A DNA stretch of 64,000 nt from Eleginops maclovinus (taxonomy: Eukaryota; Chordata; Actinopteri; Perciformes; Eleginopidae). This document shows, piece by piece, positions 1 to 13,200 of the stretch (within the stretch, counting starts at the first letter, position 1; the number at the start of each line of letters is the position of its first letter). Below the pieces are notes generated by a model that was given only the letters and a program-made list of their open reading frames with translations, did not search any database and was not told the DNA's origin. The translations under genes and the position numbers were made by a program. The stretch is taken from contig NC_086366.1 in NCBI RefSeq assembly GCF_036324505.1, forward strand, positions 8,619,427 to 8,683,426. The letters are read 5' to 3'.

Positions 1-205
1 CATACTGTATAAGAATGCAGTGTAGCGTTATTTTTATCATCTATATTTAAGACCACAACTTCAGTATTGTAAGCATGGCTAAATCAGCCACCAGGGGAAT
101 ATTGACCAACTGGACCAATGGGGAGCTGCATGGTGGGCTGCTCAGCACTGATGTGAAAAGTAAAACAAAAAATAAATCTGCATGCGATTTTGCATTCTTG
201 ACTGG

Positions 206-206
<1 letters not shown>

Positions 207-302
<96 letters not shown>

Positions 303-340
303 TGTGCGTGTGTGCGTGCGCGCGTGCGTGCGTGCGTGCG
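207..340. repeat. (TG)n microsatellite with TGCG-rich 3' end
   Basis: An uninterrupted TG array runs from 207 to 299. It then degenerates into TGCG/CG-containing variants up to about 340. Open frames across it translate only to Cys-Val or Thr-His runs and are not genes. Confidence 0.97.
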
Positions 341-628
341 TTTGCTTGCTCATATGCTTGTGGTCATAACTTTGTGACATCCTTTCCCTCATCTCAACTC
401 ACCAGTTTTTACTTTGGTACATCTCACTTTTCACATTGAATCCTGAGCTGACATTCTGTATAAATATGTGAAACTAGGAAAAAGCTAGTATTGCGCTGCC
501 TTTAAGGCTCTTGCTGGAGAATCAGACTTTCAAATTGACCACACATACAAACAGTTCAATATGTTTGGATTTTAAAGTTAAAATAAAAAATTCCACCAAA
601 ACAGTTGTGTTTGCATATACAGATACTG

Positions 629-796
629 TACAGCCGCGGAAAACAATAAGGGACCACTCCAAATTGTTCTTAAATCTTTATCTCTACATGTACGGCAGCC
701 AGTCCGGTGTCTGTTGAATTCCAACACAGAGAAAAATTGAACAAGAGAAAATGATAATGCTGAAGTGTGGTCTCTTATTTTTTTTCTGCGGCTGTA
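629..796 (-). mobile_element. Tc1/mariner-type MITE, copy A (internally deleted)
   Basis: The element begins TACAGCCGCGG at 629 and ends with the inverted form GCGGCTGTA at 796. Each end then continues with a matching A-rich stretch, AATAAG and GRGACCAC. The TA at each border fits a Tc1/mariner target site. The interior matches the copy at 15092-15330 in the opposite orientation, including the segment around GTCTGTTGAATT, but is about 70 bp shorter. It encodes no transposase. The superfamily assignment is from the TA borders and a terminus I recognise from fish genomes; it was not searched. Confidence 0.75.
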
Positions 797-802
797 TATA
801 CA

Positions 803-803
<1 letters not shown>

Positions 804-836
<33 letters not shown>
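804..836. repeat. (AT)n microsatellite
   Basis: An AT array of about 33 bp starts a few bases beyond the right end of the adjacent MITE. It may have grown from the TA target site. Confidence 0.95.
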
Positions 837-839
<3 letters not shown>

Positions 840-1400
840 GTTGTTCGGGGCGTGGTTAAACTGCCTTTTCCATCCGATAAGATGTATATTGTATTGAAAT
901 GTCAGCAGAGATGAATGCAGACTCTGAATCTATTGCAGGAGAAACATGAGAGTTTACACCATCTCAAGACCAACAGAGAAGATTTACTGCCACGAGGGGG
1001 CTTAAGGGAGCTTAGCCCCCCACCCCCAGTTATATCCCCCCACCCTATTTAAGCGTTATGTGTCTATTTGTATTGTTTCTTGTTGACGTCATGTATACTG
1101 AGTGCTGCAAGGAGGGATTGATCAACAGACAGAGCACTTCACTTTGCTTTCTGAGCCTGCTTGGTCTAAATACAGAAGGTAGATAAAACACATTTAAGAG
1201 AAAGAGGGAGAAGAATGTGCTGCAAACTGCTGTAAGAGAATCACTCTTTAATTCAAAATATATTCAGGCTCTAACGGTGCTACGATAATGTGTGTTGTCT
1301 TATAAATAAATGTGCTCTTTGATGTTTAAAAAACAGCAGCATTCTTCTATTGTTATTTAACGATTCTGAGGTTGTTGGTACGGTAAATAGATGTGTTTTT
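837..1400 (+). mobile_element. possible decayed LTR-like block
   Basis: This stretch has no gene. It contains, in order on the plus strand, a TATTTAAG box at 1045-1052, a polypyrimidine C-rich stretch just upstream, and an AATAAA signal at 1305-1310 about 255 bp later. That order resembles U3-R-U5 of a long terminal repeat, but I could not fix the ends or find a target duplication. It may equally be ordinary non-coding sequence. Confidence 0.25.
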
Positions 1401-1453
1401 TTTTTTTTTAAATGTACCTGTCCCACCAGTCACTTCATCCTGGCTAAATGCAT

Positions 1454-1853
1454 GCTGGTCAATAATTGTGAGATTAACAATAGAAATGGTAAAGCTGATT
1501 GAGAAATTATCATGTGGGTTTTCAGCAATTTTACCCACTCACACCTCGCTTAAATCGCTGGTCAATAATTGTGAGATTAACTATAGAAATGTTGGTTGGG
1601 AGAAAAGGGATATAGAAGAACTTGAGTGGGGGTGGAGAGATAAGATGTGGATGCACACACGACTGCTTAGCAAAAGAACAATTTAGATTTGTGCATGCCT
1701 GTGTGTGCCTTTACTCTCGTCCTTAGGGCCCTTCTACATTTTGGGATTTGGTAAAGCTGAATGAGAAATTATCATGTGGGTTTTCAGCAATTTTACCCAC
1801 TCACACCACGCTTAAATCGCTGGTCAATAATTGTGAGATTAACAATAGAAATG
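1454..1853. repeat. compound local duplication (A-B-A-C-B-A), first location
   Basis: A 35-bp unit A occurs at 1454-1488, 1557-1591 and 1819-1853. It differs only at single bases. A 68-bp unit B occurs at 1489-1556 and 1751-1818. The intervening segment C (1597-1750) plus the second B reappears about 2 kb away at 3621-3842 at 218 of 222 identical positions. No coding potential or tRNA-like boxes are seen, and the repeat family is not recognised. Confidence 0.9.
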
Positions 1854-2134
1854 TTGGTTTATTACGGGTATTAACAATAGTAGACCTTCCACTTACACCC
1901 TTACTAAAGAGCCTTTTGATCAGAGTTGGATCTTGATTAGCTATACACTGATTGCATATTAACAGTAGTACTAATTCTCTCTTTTCAACATCCTGCTCAG
2001 TCCTGCAGAGCTAAATCACCTTTTTACACTTGTTAACTTCACTCTTAATTCAACTTTACCAGTCATTCAGAATGAAAGTTATACTTAAAAAACCTGACTC
2101 GGAGTAAAGGAAGTAGACAGAAGATAGAATAGAT

Positions 2135-2452
2135 AGAATCGGAGGATGAAACCCTCTTTATTGTCACATACATGCACACAGCAGAGCACACACAGTGAAA
2201 TTTGTCCTCTGCATTTCACCCATCCTAGTACTAGTAGCAGTGGGCAGCTATTGTGCAGCACCCGGGGAGCAATGGGGAGGGGGGATTGGAGGGTTCCGGT
2301 GCCTTGCTCAAGGACACCACAGCAGGGCCTAGGAAGTGAACTGGGACCTCTCCAAGTAGCAGTCCACCTTCCATTTTTTCAAGTCTGTTCGGGGACTTGA
2401 ACCGGTGACCCTACGATTCCCAGTCCAAGCCCCTACTGACTGAACCACTGCT
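2135..2452 (-). mobile_element. tRNA-derived SINE, full-length copy 1
   Basis: Read on the minus strand, the element starts near 2452 with a tRNA-like head. A box-A-like TGGTTCAGTCAGTAGG and a box B GGTTCAAGTCC (complement of 2393-2403) are visible. A central block containing GTGTCCTTGAGCAAGGCAC follows, then a tail ending in AAAGAGGGTTTCATCCTCC. The copies at 34880-35199 and 8622-8761 are the same family in the same orientation. It would be transcribed by RNA polymerase III. The open frame across it is not a gene. Confidence 0.88.
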
Positions 2453-3620
2453 TGAAAACCATGGTAACCATGATGTACTGTACATGAAGCATCCTAAACT
2501 TCTATTGCAGTTTCTGCTCCCCTGAAGAGACAAGAAATGGTGGCAGAGAAATCAAAAACATCACATGTGTCGTTTTATATACAACTGTCATAAATGCAAT
2601 TTTTCCAATATGTTTCCACCAACTCATTATCGTTGTTTGCCAGATTTCTGTAAAGTTACACATTATTTGAACAGGAATGAGATTTAAAGCCAATGAAGTA
2701 ATCTCTTTGAAGTGAATGAGGGGGCCACTGCACTTTTTTTATGCAGTGTAGTTATATGTCTGAACACAGCCAAAGGGCTACAAGGATTATAAGATGGTAC
2801 ATTTCTGTGGGAGTATTACCCTAATGTTGCCTGTGGCCTGGATGTGAACACACTTCACAATACTGTTGAGCTCCTTGGATTATAAAGCAGTGTTGTAGCT
2901 GCTATTTGAAGGAGGTGAAGATCCCTTAGGTGCAGTATAGTGCTTTGCACCCAGAGGCCACAGGCTTGTCATTCCTTTGCTGTACACATTTAGCCTGTAA
3001 TTCACCAGAGAGAGATATTAATTTATGTCACGCAAGGTTTAGGGAGCATTTCCAGTTTAGACGATGATGTTACGTGAACTGTGGCTATTATCTCAAGCAA
3101 TGAAGCCACTGCAGTGTCCCTTAAACATCTAATAAGCAATGTTGGGTTGTTATTGACTGTTGTGGCTTGTGGTTATTTCTCCTCGCATAATTATTTACTC
3201 AGTCCTTTAGCCTCCCTTCAATGCCTCTGTTTCTGACGGTAATCTATGAAGATAAAAACGTGTTTACAGTATGATGATGAAGAAGATGATGAGCCTGTAA
3301 AGAAAAAATATGAGGAAAAGATAAAAAGAAATATGACTTAGGGAGGAAAATTGTTGGGGAGACGAACATAAGGATGAGCCACAAGGGAGGAATAAAATGA
3401 GAAATCTGCAACAACTGCCTGCAATTACTGTGCCTTCTTGTCCATGGCTTCCCAATTAAGAGAACAGAGGGAGAATGCAGATTAGTTAGGAGGGCCTGGA
3501 GATAGGCCTGTGGCTCTCCAGCCCTTAGAGAGAATTTCATCCAGAGAATTGCTCTCTGTTCATACAAAACAATGAGGGGGTGTACATTATTCATCTCAGG
3601 GAGAGAGCAACACGAGGCGG
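2453..3620. other. non-coding stretch
   Basis: No exon, RNA gene or clear repeat was found. The longest minus-strand open frame (3244-3684) has no recognisable domain and a biased low-complexity composition, and it runs into the duplicated segment at 3621. Confidence 0.6.
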
Positions 3621-3842
3621 TGGGAGAAAAGGGATATAGAAGAACTTGAGTGGGGGTGGAGAGATAAGATTTGGATGCACACACGACTGCTTAGCAAAAG
3701 AACAATTTAGATTTGTGCATGCCTGTGTGTGCCTTTACTCTCGTCCTAAGGGCCCTTCTACATTTTGGGATTTGGTAAAGCTGATTGAGAAATTATCATG
3801 TGGGTTTTCAGCAATTTTACCCACTCACACCTCGCTTAAATC
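3621..3842. repeat. 222-bp direct duplication, second location
   Basis: This segment aligns without gaps to 1597-1818 with four substitutions. The B portion (3775-3842) carries the GATTGAG and CCTCGC variants also found in 1489-1556, not those of its apparent partner at 1751-1818. The flanks (CACGAGGCGG before, CTTTTTCAGC after) are unrelated between locations. Confidence 0.92.
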
Positions 3843-6800
3843 CTTTTTCAGCACACATTCACAGCCTTTCTTCCTGCCAATCACATGATTTTAGTTAGCT
3901 GTAATGGTGCTGCGAGCTTGGCACCAAAAATAAATACTGATGCAAGAAGATTATGTTTGCTTCCAGAAGGTGTTACATGTTTAGCTGTTGTTAATAATAG
4001 CATTTGGATTACTCACACAAGACATTTTTCTTCAACACATTTTTCTTGACTTGGAATAAATAAATGTAATCCTCAAATAACTTTATGTCAGTAAATGGTG
4101 TTCACTGAATTACTGTAGTGTGAAGGCTAGATAAAGACGTGTTTAAGTCCGGAAGAGACTTGTCCTTGCTGTTAGATGTTCCAGGAGCCGAGAAACTAAG
4201 AATCATATCAGTTGCATTTAAAAAAACAACTGTGCCTCTGGCTGCTGTGGGATCAATACAATACAGTCCCAGCAGGGGGTTCCTGTAAGAGGGGAATATA
4301 AATTGTTGAGATTTGTTCACATGATGTTCCAAAGGTAGATTTTAGGGTTTACTGTACATGCTGCCCAGGAATATATTAAGTGGACATTAGGGATGTGTTG
4401 TATTGGGATTCAATGCAGCCTTTTGTTTCAAGGTAAGGCATGGCAACTTCAATATGTGTTTTCCACCATTTCATTAAACATTCCCTTCTCTTCCACTATT
4501 ACAAGCATTTGAGTCTGTACCTTTTTTAACCACCAGCTTGTACCTTTTATCCTATTAATTTGTTCTATTAGGCTCACTCTCAACTTTGGTGTACATATTG
4601 AAACCAATATCCCGGAAATAAAAACATGTTCAAACCTTACCTTAGATGATCTTGAAAAGCAACAGATACACATTGAAGGAGTGTGCAGCTTTGATGCAGT
4701 TTTGCCGAGTCCGTTTGGCTGTGTGTTAATGTTTTGGTGTTCATTTGCCACAACTATTCCTGTTCATTTCTATCCAACAATCTGTCCACACAATGTGTAC
4801 TTTAAGTATCAGTATCACTCTAATCAAGTATCTCAGACTATCTTGTGTCAAAATCTCTGAAATATCTGTTGAAGTTTGCAAAATGTAATTAAAGAAGAAT
4901 ACATTTGGGCATAAATGAGGCAGTCCCTCAGAGTCATGTGGTATCTGTGAAAAACTCTCCTAATTAGTCATCCTTCACATCTTGAAAGGCATCCCATAAT
5001 TTAGCAGATGATTTATAAAAACAAACAACAAGTTAAGTGAAGAGTGGTAACGTGACTGTTAGCATGGACATAATTGTGCAGTGACTTATACAGTTGTCTT
5101 GTGTTCGCAAGGATAAGCTCCTTCGATTTAACAGAGTGCACTTCCTTGAACTTTTAGAAATATTTCATTTCATCACACCGTAGATTTCACCTTGAACATC
5201 ACTGCTGCAGCTAAACCAATCCTCCTCAGCATGGCCTCTCAATGCCTGAACTCTCTAACAGAACTGAATAGAAAAAGGAGGGGTGACCCTCAGGGGCCAA
5301 CGCAAAGCATTCCTCTGCAAGAAGATTGGGGAGCTGTTGTTTGTGTGTATGTGGAGGGTTGTAGAGGCAGTGCAGGAGATGAAATGTGCACAGTCCTGGA
5401 AAGCTAATGTTCAACATTTGGCAATTTACATATACATGGTGTCACAGCATGTTTGGCTTCCCTGACAATTCGCACACAATGGCATATGCGTTGGCGTTTA
5501 CCCCTTTAATGTAATTGCTCTGCCTTATATCATGGCATATATTATGAGAACAAATAAGTAACGGCAGTCAGAGGCTCAGATAGTACATACATTTAATGAT
5601 GATGCTTTATTTCTGCTAATCCCTTTTGACTTGCTTGTGCGCTGTAAATCTACTTCACGAAATATAACCAAGTGTATTGCTACCTCGTGTAGGAAAGTTA
5701 TCTAAGTTAGTATAGCTGACCATAGCATTTTGGAGTTTCAACTCCATCTAAAGCTCAGAAGCTATCTCCATAGGTTTAAAGAAGCCTGAAACAAACTTGC
5801 CTTATGCACTCAACTGGTGAATAACTCAGGGTAACAGTGTTGCTCAGAGAGCGATGTGCAATTACACCTTGGCCGGGTCACCTATGGGCTAAGCACATGT
5901 TATTGAATGCTCTTCTTAAAAACACCCACAAAAAAAAAAAAAAAATCCCATTACAAGAAGAAAGCGTTCCTCATGTTCATTAAGGGAATATTGTGTGCTG
6001 CCTCTGCAGATCTAAGAGTGTGGTCTTTGCTATTGTGAGGCAGTATGACATACTTTAAGTGTGGCGTGGGCCCATAACAGCTTTTGGTAAAGCACATATT
6101 AATGGAAACTCACAGAGAGAGAAGGAAACTAGAAGGAAAACACGTTGCTGTTTTTGACAAGCAGATACTTACTATGTGTTTTTTTAATCACAGAACATAC
6201 AGTCATCGGAGAACACAACCATTTAGACTTTATCACGTTATGAGGCACAATTACTGTACAAGTCAGCCCATACATCTCGGGAATGCACCTGAACACATCG
6301 GCATCTGGGGTAGGAAATCACTACATATCAACCGGCCTGCACAAAGAAAACTACATCAGATCTGCAGTTCAATTAGACATCTGCTCAAACATGAAACCAC
6401 TCACAGGCCAGCTTAAACGTTGTCAAGGTCAGGCTTTTATGCAAAGGAGCTCCTACAGGTGGAATTTAGAGTGTTTTTTTGTGCATAATATATTCTTTGA
6501 AGTTTGTTTTTTTAGTGTAATGCAGTTTGGTGGTGGCTGTTTTTTGCAGGGAGGTGTTAAACATACTGAAGCTCTCTGGGAATGCAGATCACATTGATGT
6601 TAATCCAACCGAAAGAGAAAAAAACAACTTTAAAAAACCCATAGGTGATGATTTGTCACTTTCATCTTTTGCCAGCAAGTTATAAAAAGGCAGTATTCAT
6701 CTCGCATAGAATACATTTTCTGAGAGAAATTGGTCATTCACTACACTCACCAAACAGTGTGTCATATTGTGCACGTCAATTAGATTAGAAAATGATGGAG

Positions 6801-8621
6801 GTTTTGAAATTTTTTTCTGTATCAACTTTAAAATAAATATCATTTTAGCATGTGGTCTACAATGTAACCACTTACTTGTTTTATTTTCTGCTGACAGAGG
6901 AAAGACAGAGTGCAAGAGGCTTCAGGCCAAGGTGTGTCCGTGTGTGTGAGTGTGTATTGGTGGTGATACTGTATACTGCTGAGTTTGTTGCTGGGTATTC
7001 TCTTTCCTGCGTATCATGCATTTTACTGCCAAGACTCAGTTTTTGATAGGAATGCCAGGGCAAATTATGCATTCACTCCTTTTTTTATGAAGAGAAGAAA
7101 ACTCATTTTCTTTTAATCTCTTATCTCAGTGTTTTTGTCCCGCACACACACCAACATCTACACACTTTACGTGTGTGGGTTTGTGTGGGCAGGATGATTG
7201 GCTAATGCAACCTACCTAGCTTGACACAGAACGTATTTGGCCTGGGAAAAAAACAAAACAAGATCCAAAGGGCGAACCTGGCTCATTGCTCACCTATAGT
7301 AAGGACAACAGTAAGGGTTATTTGTTTTCATGCAGAGGATAGATAGTGCACAATGGAGGTGGGAGAAGAATCAGAATCTCATTATAGATCCTCTTCTAGA
7401 AACTTTAGAACTCTAGAGCTTTATAGGCCATTATTGATTTGAACCAAAGGACGGGGACTGCACAATCCAGAGTGATTCCCAATATCTAGAACAAAAACAC
7501 AAAACAACAAACCCTCATTCATGTAATATTAAATTTGTTTTGCGTTCTGCATGTGGGCTCTCTGGAAATCTGTGCGTCCATCTGGACGTACTTATAAGGT
7601 TAGGGTTAGATGCTGAGAAATTCTGCTGCGGCCATGCAGCTGGACGATTGTGCTCCACTTTCCATTTGGTAGTGTGAAGTTTGCTGTTGAACTTTCAATT
7701 GGCTCAATGGGCTGCATGTTTGCAAAATGTTGGGTCTGCAACCAAACTGAAGGACGTTTGTCTAAGGTGATAATGTGTGATAATATTTAAGTCTTTCTTC
7801 ACCTCCACGTCGGTCTTCCTACTGTGACTTCCATCTGTGGACATTATTTAGAGAACAGACTTTGAGACACTGCAATTTGCACTCAGTGTGATAAGTGACA
7901 CCAGTTTAACAGCCTGTGAAATTTCTTATATTAGCTATCAACCCATTTTTTTTTGTGAATTGCAATGTCTGCTTCTGTGCGCAGGTCCTAATGGTGTTTG
8001 TGGAAACATTCCTAAAACTCTCCAAGTCCATTAGATTACTATATAATTTTCTGTTGTAATATCTGCTAAACTACTGACAAGTAGCAATTTCCTGTCTCAT
8101 CCTTGTATCCAACTGCACAGGAGTAGCAGGTGTTTTTACGTGTGTTGTTTTCTTTGTTAATGCAATGACATATATCTTGTTTATACACGAGTCAAACAAG
8201 CAGTAATGCTTGACATAGAGGGGTAACTTATACAGTGCACCTTAATGTGCAATGTTTCGTATTGAACTATAACGGCACAATATGTGAGAAAAACGAATAA
8301 AATAATGTAGCCTATCAGTCACTATAAATGTGCCATTGTTCATTTATTGTTTAACGGAAAACTTTATGAATGTTAGTATTGCCCTACTTGAAGTCGGAGT
8401 TGCAAGGATGGTCCAAATGGAGTCAAAAGAAGCAGAGATATCTTGTTTCTTAGTTGTTTGTATAGGTGAAGCTCCCAAAATAATGAATCCAATGCTTCCC
8501 ATAATCTAATCAAATAGTGTCTTAGACGCTTGCTGCCTTGTAAAAAACATGTCTTACAAAAACCAAGTGCCCAGGTTGTAAAGCGAGCTTGTTATAAATT
8601 GGTTGGCAATTGTAATATCTG
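3843..8621. other. non-coding 5' flank, no gene seen
   Basis: AT-rich non-coding DNA with scattered short homopolymers, for example the A-run near 5931-5945. All open frames are short and lack recognisable domains. I see no SINE, inverted termini or RNA gene here. Confidence 0.6.
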
Positions 8622-8761
8622 AAATTAGAATTGGAGGATGAAACCCTCTTTATTGGACACACACATGCACACAGCAGAGCACACACATTGAAATTTGTCC
8701 TTTGCATTTAACCCATCCTAACAGTAATAGCAGTGGGCAGCTATTGTGCAGTGCCCGGGGG
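8622..8761 (-). mobile_element. tRNA-derived SINE, truncated copy
   Basis: It matches the tail half of the SINE at 2135-2452, from the AGAATYGGAGGATGAAACC end to the CAGTGCCCGGGG region. It then breaks off, so the central block and tRNA head are missing. Loss of the 5' part is the usual outcome of incomplete reverse transcription. Confidence 0.85.
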
Positions 8762-11700
8762 GAAAAAACTAATGAAGTGCTTCATTAAATGGACAAGAAA
8801 TATTGACACAAGCACACTGTACATTTTTTGATAAAAGTACATATCCCAAATGAATGCATTTTTACAGAGAGTGATCACAAATCATGGAAACTATGCAGTA
8901 TTGTTGAATCCATGTTAAACTGATGAAATCCAGTTCATTTTGTGGTGTAATAAAGTCATATGAAGGGAGGCAAGATAACAGTAAACCTTCCTGATGTTTT
9001 TCTACCACATCACGTTGTTTTGAATTGAAAAGGGCTGGCTTTGTGAGACAAACGGCAGCACAAACTAATTGTGTAGTCTGATAAAGTATGCAGAACAGCC
9101 ATTATAAATCATCCATCACATGCTGGCTGTAGATCACTTGAAGTAGACTGCAGAACAAATTATTGTAACCAAATGCTATGGTCTATTCTTACACTGTAAT
9201 CACATCAAAGAGCATGCATATTCACACAGCATGAAACTGCAGTTCTATTATGAGATCATTAGTAATACTTATTAGCGAAACAATTTCCCCAGAAGGAAGG
9301 CTTTTTTGGACCGTCTACCTTTTGTTGGTTACTACAACCAAAGACGTACATACGTATATACAACATCATGTTACTGCTCATCCAAGTTTGCTCAGAATAG
9401 CACAAACTATATTTGCTCTATATTTGTCAGTCAAGCTCTGAGTCAACAGAGTGTGTGCCAAGTGGTTTTCATGCCGCAGATTCCAGGCTTGATTCTCTGA
9501 TCCCTTTATTTAACATTTGCAAATGTTAAATGGACTAACATCTCAGAAATGGTATGTGTGATTTCACTTTAAAGAGTGGATTTTCATTCACCAGAGTCAT
9601 ACATATTCATTTATTTCTTCTGAGTTCTTTCTCTTTGATCGGCGGGGGCCATGCAGAGTTGCTCTGCGGGAGTTATTATGACTAATGAGGTGGGGAGAAT
9701 GTCAGGGCACCTCATAATATTTAATAATACAATCACTATAGAAGCTGCCCTGTGACGCAAACCTTGGGTCAATTTTTTTTTACAAATGGTACGTTTGCTA
9801 AAGAATATTGAAAACATTTACAGATCTGAATCCAGTATAAAAATTCTCAGTGTGATCTACAATATGGTGTGATTGCCACGTAGATACTGTGAGTGTGAAG
9901 CAGCAGAGGCATAGTTATAGTTATATGAAATTGCTCTATAGTGTTTTTCAATAATATCACTACCTTGGGCATTTCTTGCTTTCACTTTCTTAGGTTAAAC
10001 TACCCAGTGTTTAAAAATAGGAAGAAGTTAATGTACTTAATAGTGTTGTTTCTTAATTAATTATTCACAAACTGCACTACTTTCCATAGAAGATACAGCT
10101 TCTGTATGTGATACGTATTCTTTTAGAATGCAACTTTTGTCATTCCTGAATCATATCAACTAAAAAGCTGTATTTGAGCATAGCACCAAATTCAATACGT
10201 ATGTAATTTCACCTCAGTGCTTATTGTAGATCGAGTCATCTTCTGATTAGGTAACTGTTGAAAATTGTCAGCATTGATTGATTCTGATCACAGCTACCTA
10301 AACGGGACACGAATCACACATTTTATATCACATGTACTGTATGTGTTTATGACCAGTCCTGAAACCACAACACCAACCATTCCACCTGCATTTTAATAAC
10401 CCGTGTGGGTGTGTGAGCAAGGGATCACCTTTTGATAGGAGCTGGTTAAAGCTGCTTTTTTTCCATGGCTTTCCCTCCTTTATCTCTCTGCATATGAGAA
10501 CGATTACCATCAATTTATCAAATCATTGACGGACTTCTAATCATTTTTAACTAAAAGTGAAGCTAAAAGCCACATGGGAGCCATTCCTGAATAAATCTGT
10601 ATGCAGTAAAGCACCACTTCCCTCCTCTCATGGGCACCCGTAGTCTCTTTTTAAGTAGTCTTAATGTATATGCTCTTTCATAAACTGTGCATTCTTCAAG
10701 ATAGCTAAACCTCCAGAAGCTTTGTAGAGTTGTTAACCAGCACTGGTTATTATGGGCCAAGTAAGGATCAGCATCGTGAGCACCCCCCCCCTGAAAACAT
10801 TTTAGTACTCCTTAATTAATGCAACATTAGCACCTCAAAATATCCCAAATATCAATTATCTCTATGTAATTCCTTTTCAGCTCACGTCTTTCACACTGCA
10901 ATTGTCTCTAATCTAGCTGTACAGCCTACATTTCACAGTAGGCTGCAACTGCTGGAGACCTGGCTCTAAAAGTGCCATTTACCTCTGATCTGGTGCTTAA
11001 ATTCTGCTGTTGCTGGAAATGGTATAAGCACACCACCCTGCACTGGTTCAATCAGGCTTCTAGTTCTGTGAAGAGGATTACTCATTGTTATATGTGAACC
11101 AGAACAATTGCATTAAATTAAGAGATGCGAGGAGATGATCACTCAACTTAGTGCAATGTTATATTCATATTGTATCATTCTACATTCAAGTGCAGTATCC
11201 ATATGCAGCGTATGAATGCTAGAATTAAAACGTCATGTGCCTGATCCAAAATTATTAACCACACGCCTCCAGAGACAAAACAAAAAATGGTACCGTGCGA
11301 TGAATGACAACGATTCACATTAGTATTAATGTATTTCTGAATCAAATAAAATGCAAAGTGCACTGACTTAATTGTTACTCTGCAGTTCATTAAGCACATC
11401 GCGAATGAGCATTAGATCACAGCCTATTAAGCCAGTGCTTGATTGGCAAGTGGTGAAATTAGAACCTCATTCTGCATTCTCATTTTTGTTGAAATATGAA
11501 GGTGCACATTTTCAAAATGTGTGTCCTTGCTCAGGTTTAATGTGGATGTAATTGCTTACCAAGCTTAAGCCTTGTGGCAGAGCAGGCAGTCTAGACGTGA
11601 GGTGTGCATGTCTGGTAAAGAAAAGCTGAGCTCCGAACTTAGAAACTGACTTTCTGCTTAGCTAAACCTCCAGGGAGTATATAGCTCATGGATTATCATC

Positions 11701-11964
11701 TATGGACCTAGTCTGGTTTTTTTGTTTTCATCATTAACATTTACCTGGGCAACATGGTACTTCTGTCCAAAGAGGAAGACTGCTCCTCAGAATATCCTTG
11801 CTCAACACCGTTTCCTTCGTAAACATTTTCAAAATCACTTCACTTTTTTACTTCTTAAGTCAGTATGTTCAGTCTTCACTCAGCTGTGTCTCACTGAAAG
11901 GGACCTCAGGTGGTGCTGTTGTCCTGACAACCAATAAGGGGAGAATCACAGCCAGACGACTGGA
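8762..11964. other. non-coding 5' flank of LSAMP, no gene seen
   Basis: No exon or mobile element is recognisable. A C-run is present at about 10783-10792. Open frames are short, overlap on both strands and show no domain. If LSAMP has a more distal alternative first exon, as in mammals, this would be intron of that transcript. Confidence 0.55.
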
Positions 11965-12348
<384 letters not shown>

Positions 12349-12503
12349 ATGCAAGTCGGACGCAAATCGTGTTGGAGGCAATTGCAGGCTTCGTTTTTCA
12401 GACTGCTTTGTCTTATCCCCACAGGATTCCCCGTCCGGAGTGTGGATATGCAGCGGGCCACCGACAACATCACAATCCGCCAAGGCGACACAGCGATAAT
12501 AAG
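12349..12503 (+). CDS. LSAMP: LSAMP first coding exon (signal peptide and mature N-terminus), partial
   Basis: This exon encodes 51 residues plus two bases of a split Arg codon. The product is a GPI-anchored neuronal cell-surface protein of the IgLON family (LSAMP, OPCML, NTM, NEGR1), which makes homo- and heterophilic contacts through three Ig domains to guide axons and shape synapses. Visible here are a basic N-terminus, a hydrophobic signal segment (about residues 14-26, [11 protein letters not shown]), the junction PVRSVD, and [13 protein letters not shown], the first strand of Ig domain 1 before its first cysteine. The PVRSVD and DNITxRQGDTAI blocks fit LSAMP better than OPCML or NTM, which have PVRSGD and DNVTVRQGES. 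The exon ends AATAAG with GT following, in the phase expected to join a Cys codon. The remaining Ig domains and GPI signal lie outside the window. ATG 12349 was chosen because no upstream in-frame ATG exists. Confidence 0.93.
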
Positions 12504-12509
12504 GTAGGA
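12504..12509 (+). other. LSAMP: splice donor of LSAMP exon
   Basis: AAG followed by GTAGGA gives a good U2-type donor. Reading through would hit TAG at 12505-12507, so splicing is required for a functional protein. The intron begins in phase 2. Confidence 0.9.
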
Positions 12510-13200
12510 GTTCCAACTTTTCTCTCCTCGAGCCTCTCTCCGGATGCACAGCAGCATCCTCCCCGCGAGCATGCAGAGACATGGTGCAGATCGCGTACTG
12601 AATGAGATCATAGTATTGACTAAGTTTATTTTTGGAGGAGATTGTTTCTCTGTTTTTGCTAAAAACTTTTGTTTTTATGCAAGATTAGAAATAAGTCAAC
12701 TGAGGATCAGATGAGAATTGATTTGATTGCATGTCCGACTTTTATGTCATTAACCAGTAGGCTACTGACAACAAAACTGTAATATTCTTTTAACATACAA
12801 ACTATAACGCAAGTGACATGCCATCCTTTTTTTTTTTTTTTTGGCGCGGTTAGGGGGTTATAATGATTGAAGCCAGGAGCTCAAACGCCCTCGCTGATGT
12901 GACGCACTGAGCACCGATACTGTGGTCGCCCGTGCTCTCTTTTTGTATTCTACTTAATTCTAGAAGAGCTTGATAAGCGAAATGCGTCATAGTGTCCGGA
13001 GATGCTGTTTGTGAATAGATAAATGGCAGAAGCAGGGATCGTAGACACAGATAACAGGATCATGGGAGAGATCGGTTTAGTCCTGTTTTGATTTTACGAA
13101 ATGCCGTGGGAGGCTAAGAAAAGATGAACTGCAGCCCGCAGGGGGACAAGTTGGTAAATGATCAGTGTCTGAAAGAATTGAACTCCATTGCTGTTTATCC

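Noticed and set aside
75..439. Open frames across the TG array encoding Cys-Val or Thr-His runs
   Set aside because: They are dinucleotide-repeat translations, present on both strands. The same applies to the frames at 33508-33773, 38069-38308, 43928-44338, 49634-49955, 55116-55573 and 62549-62824.
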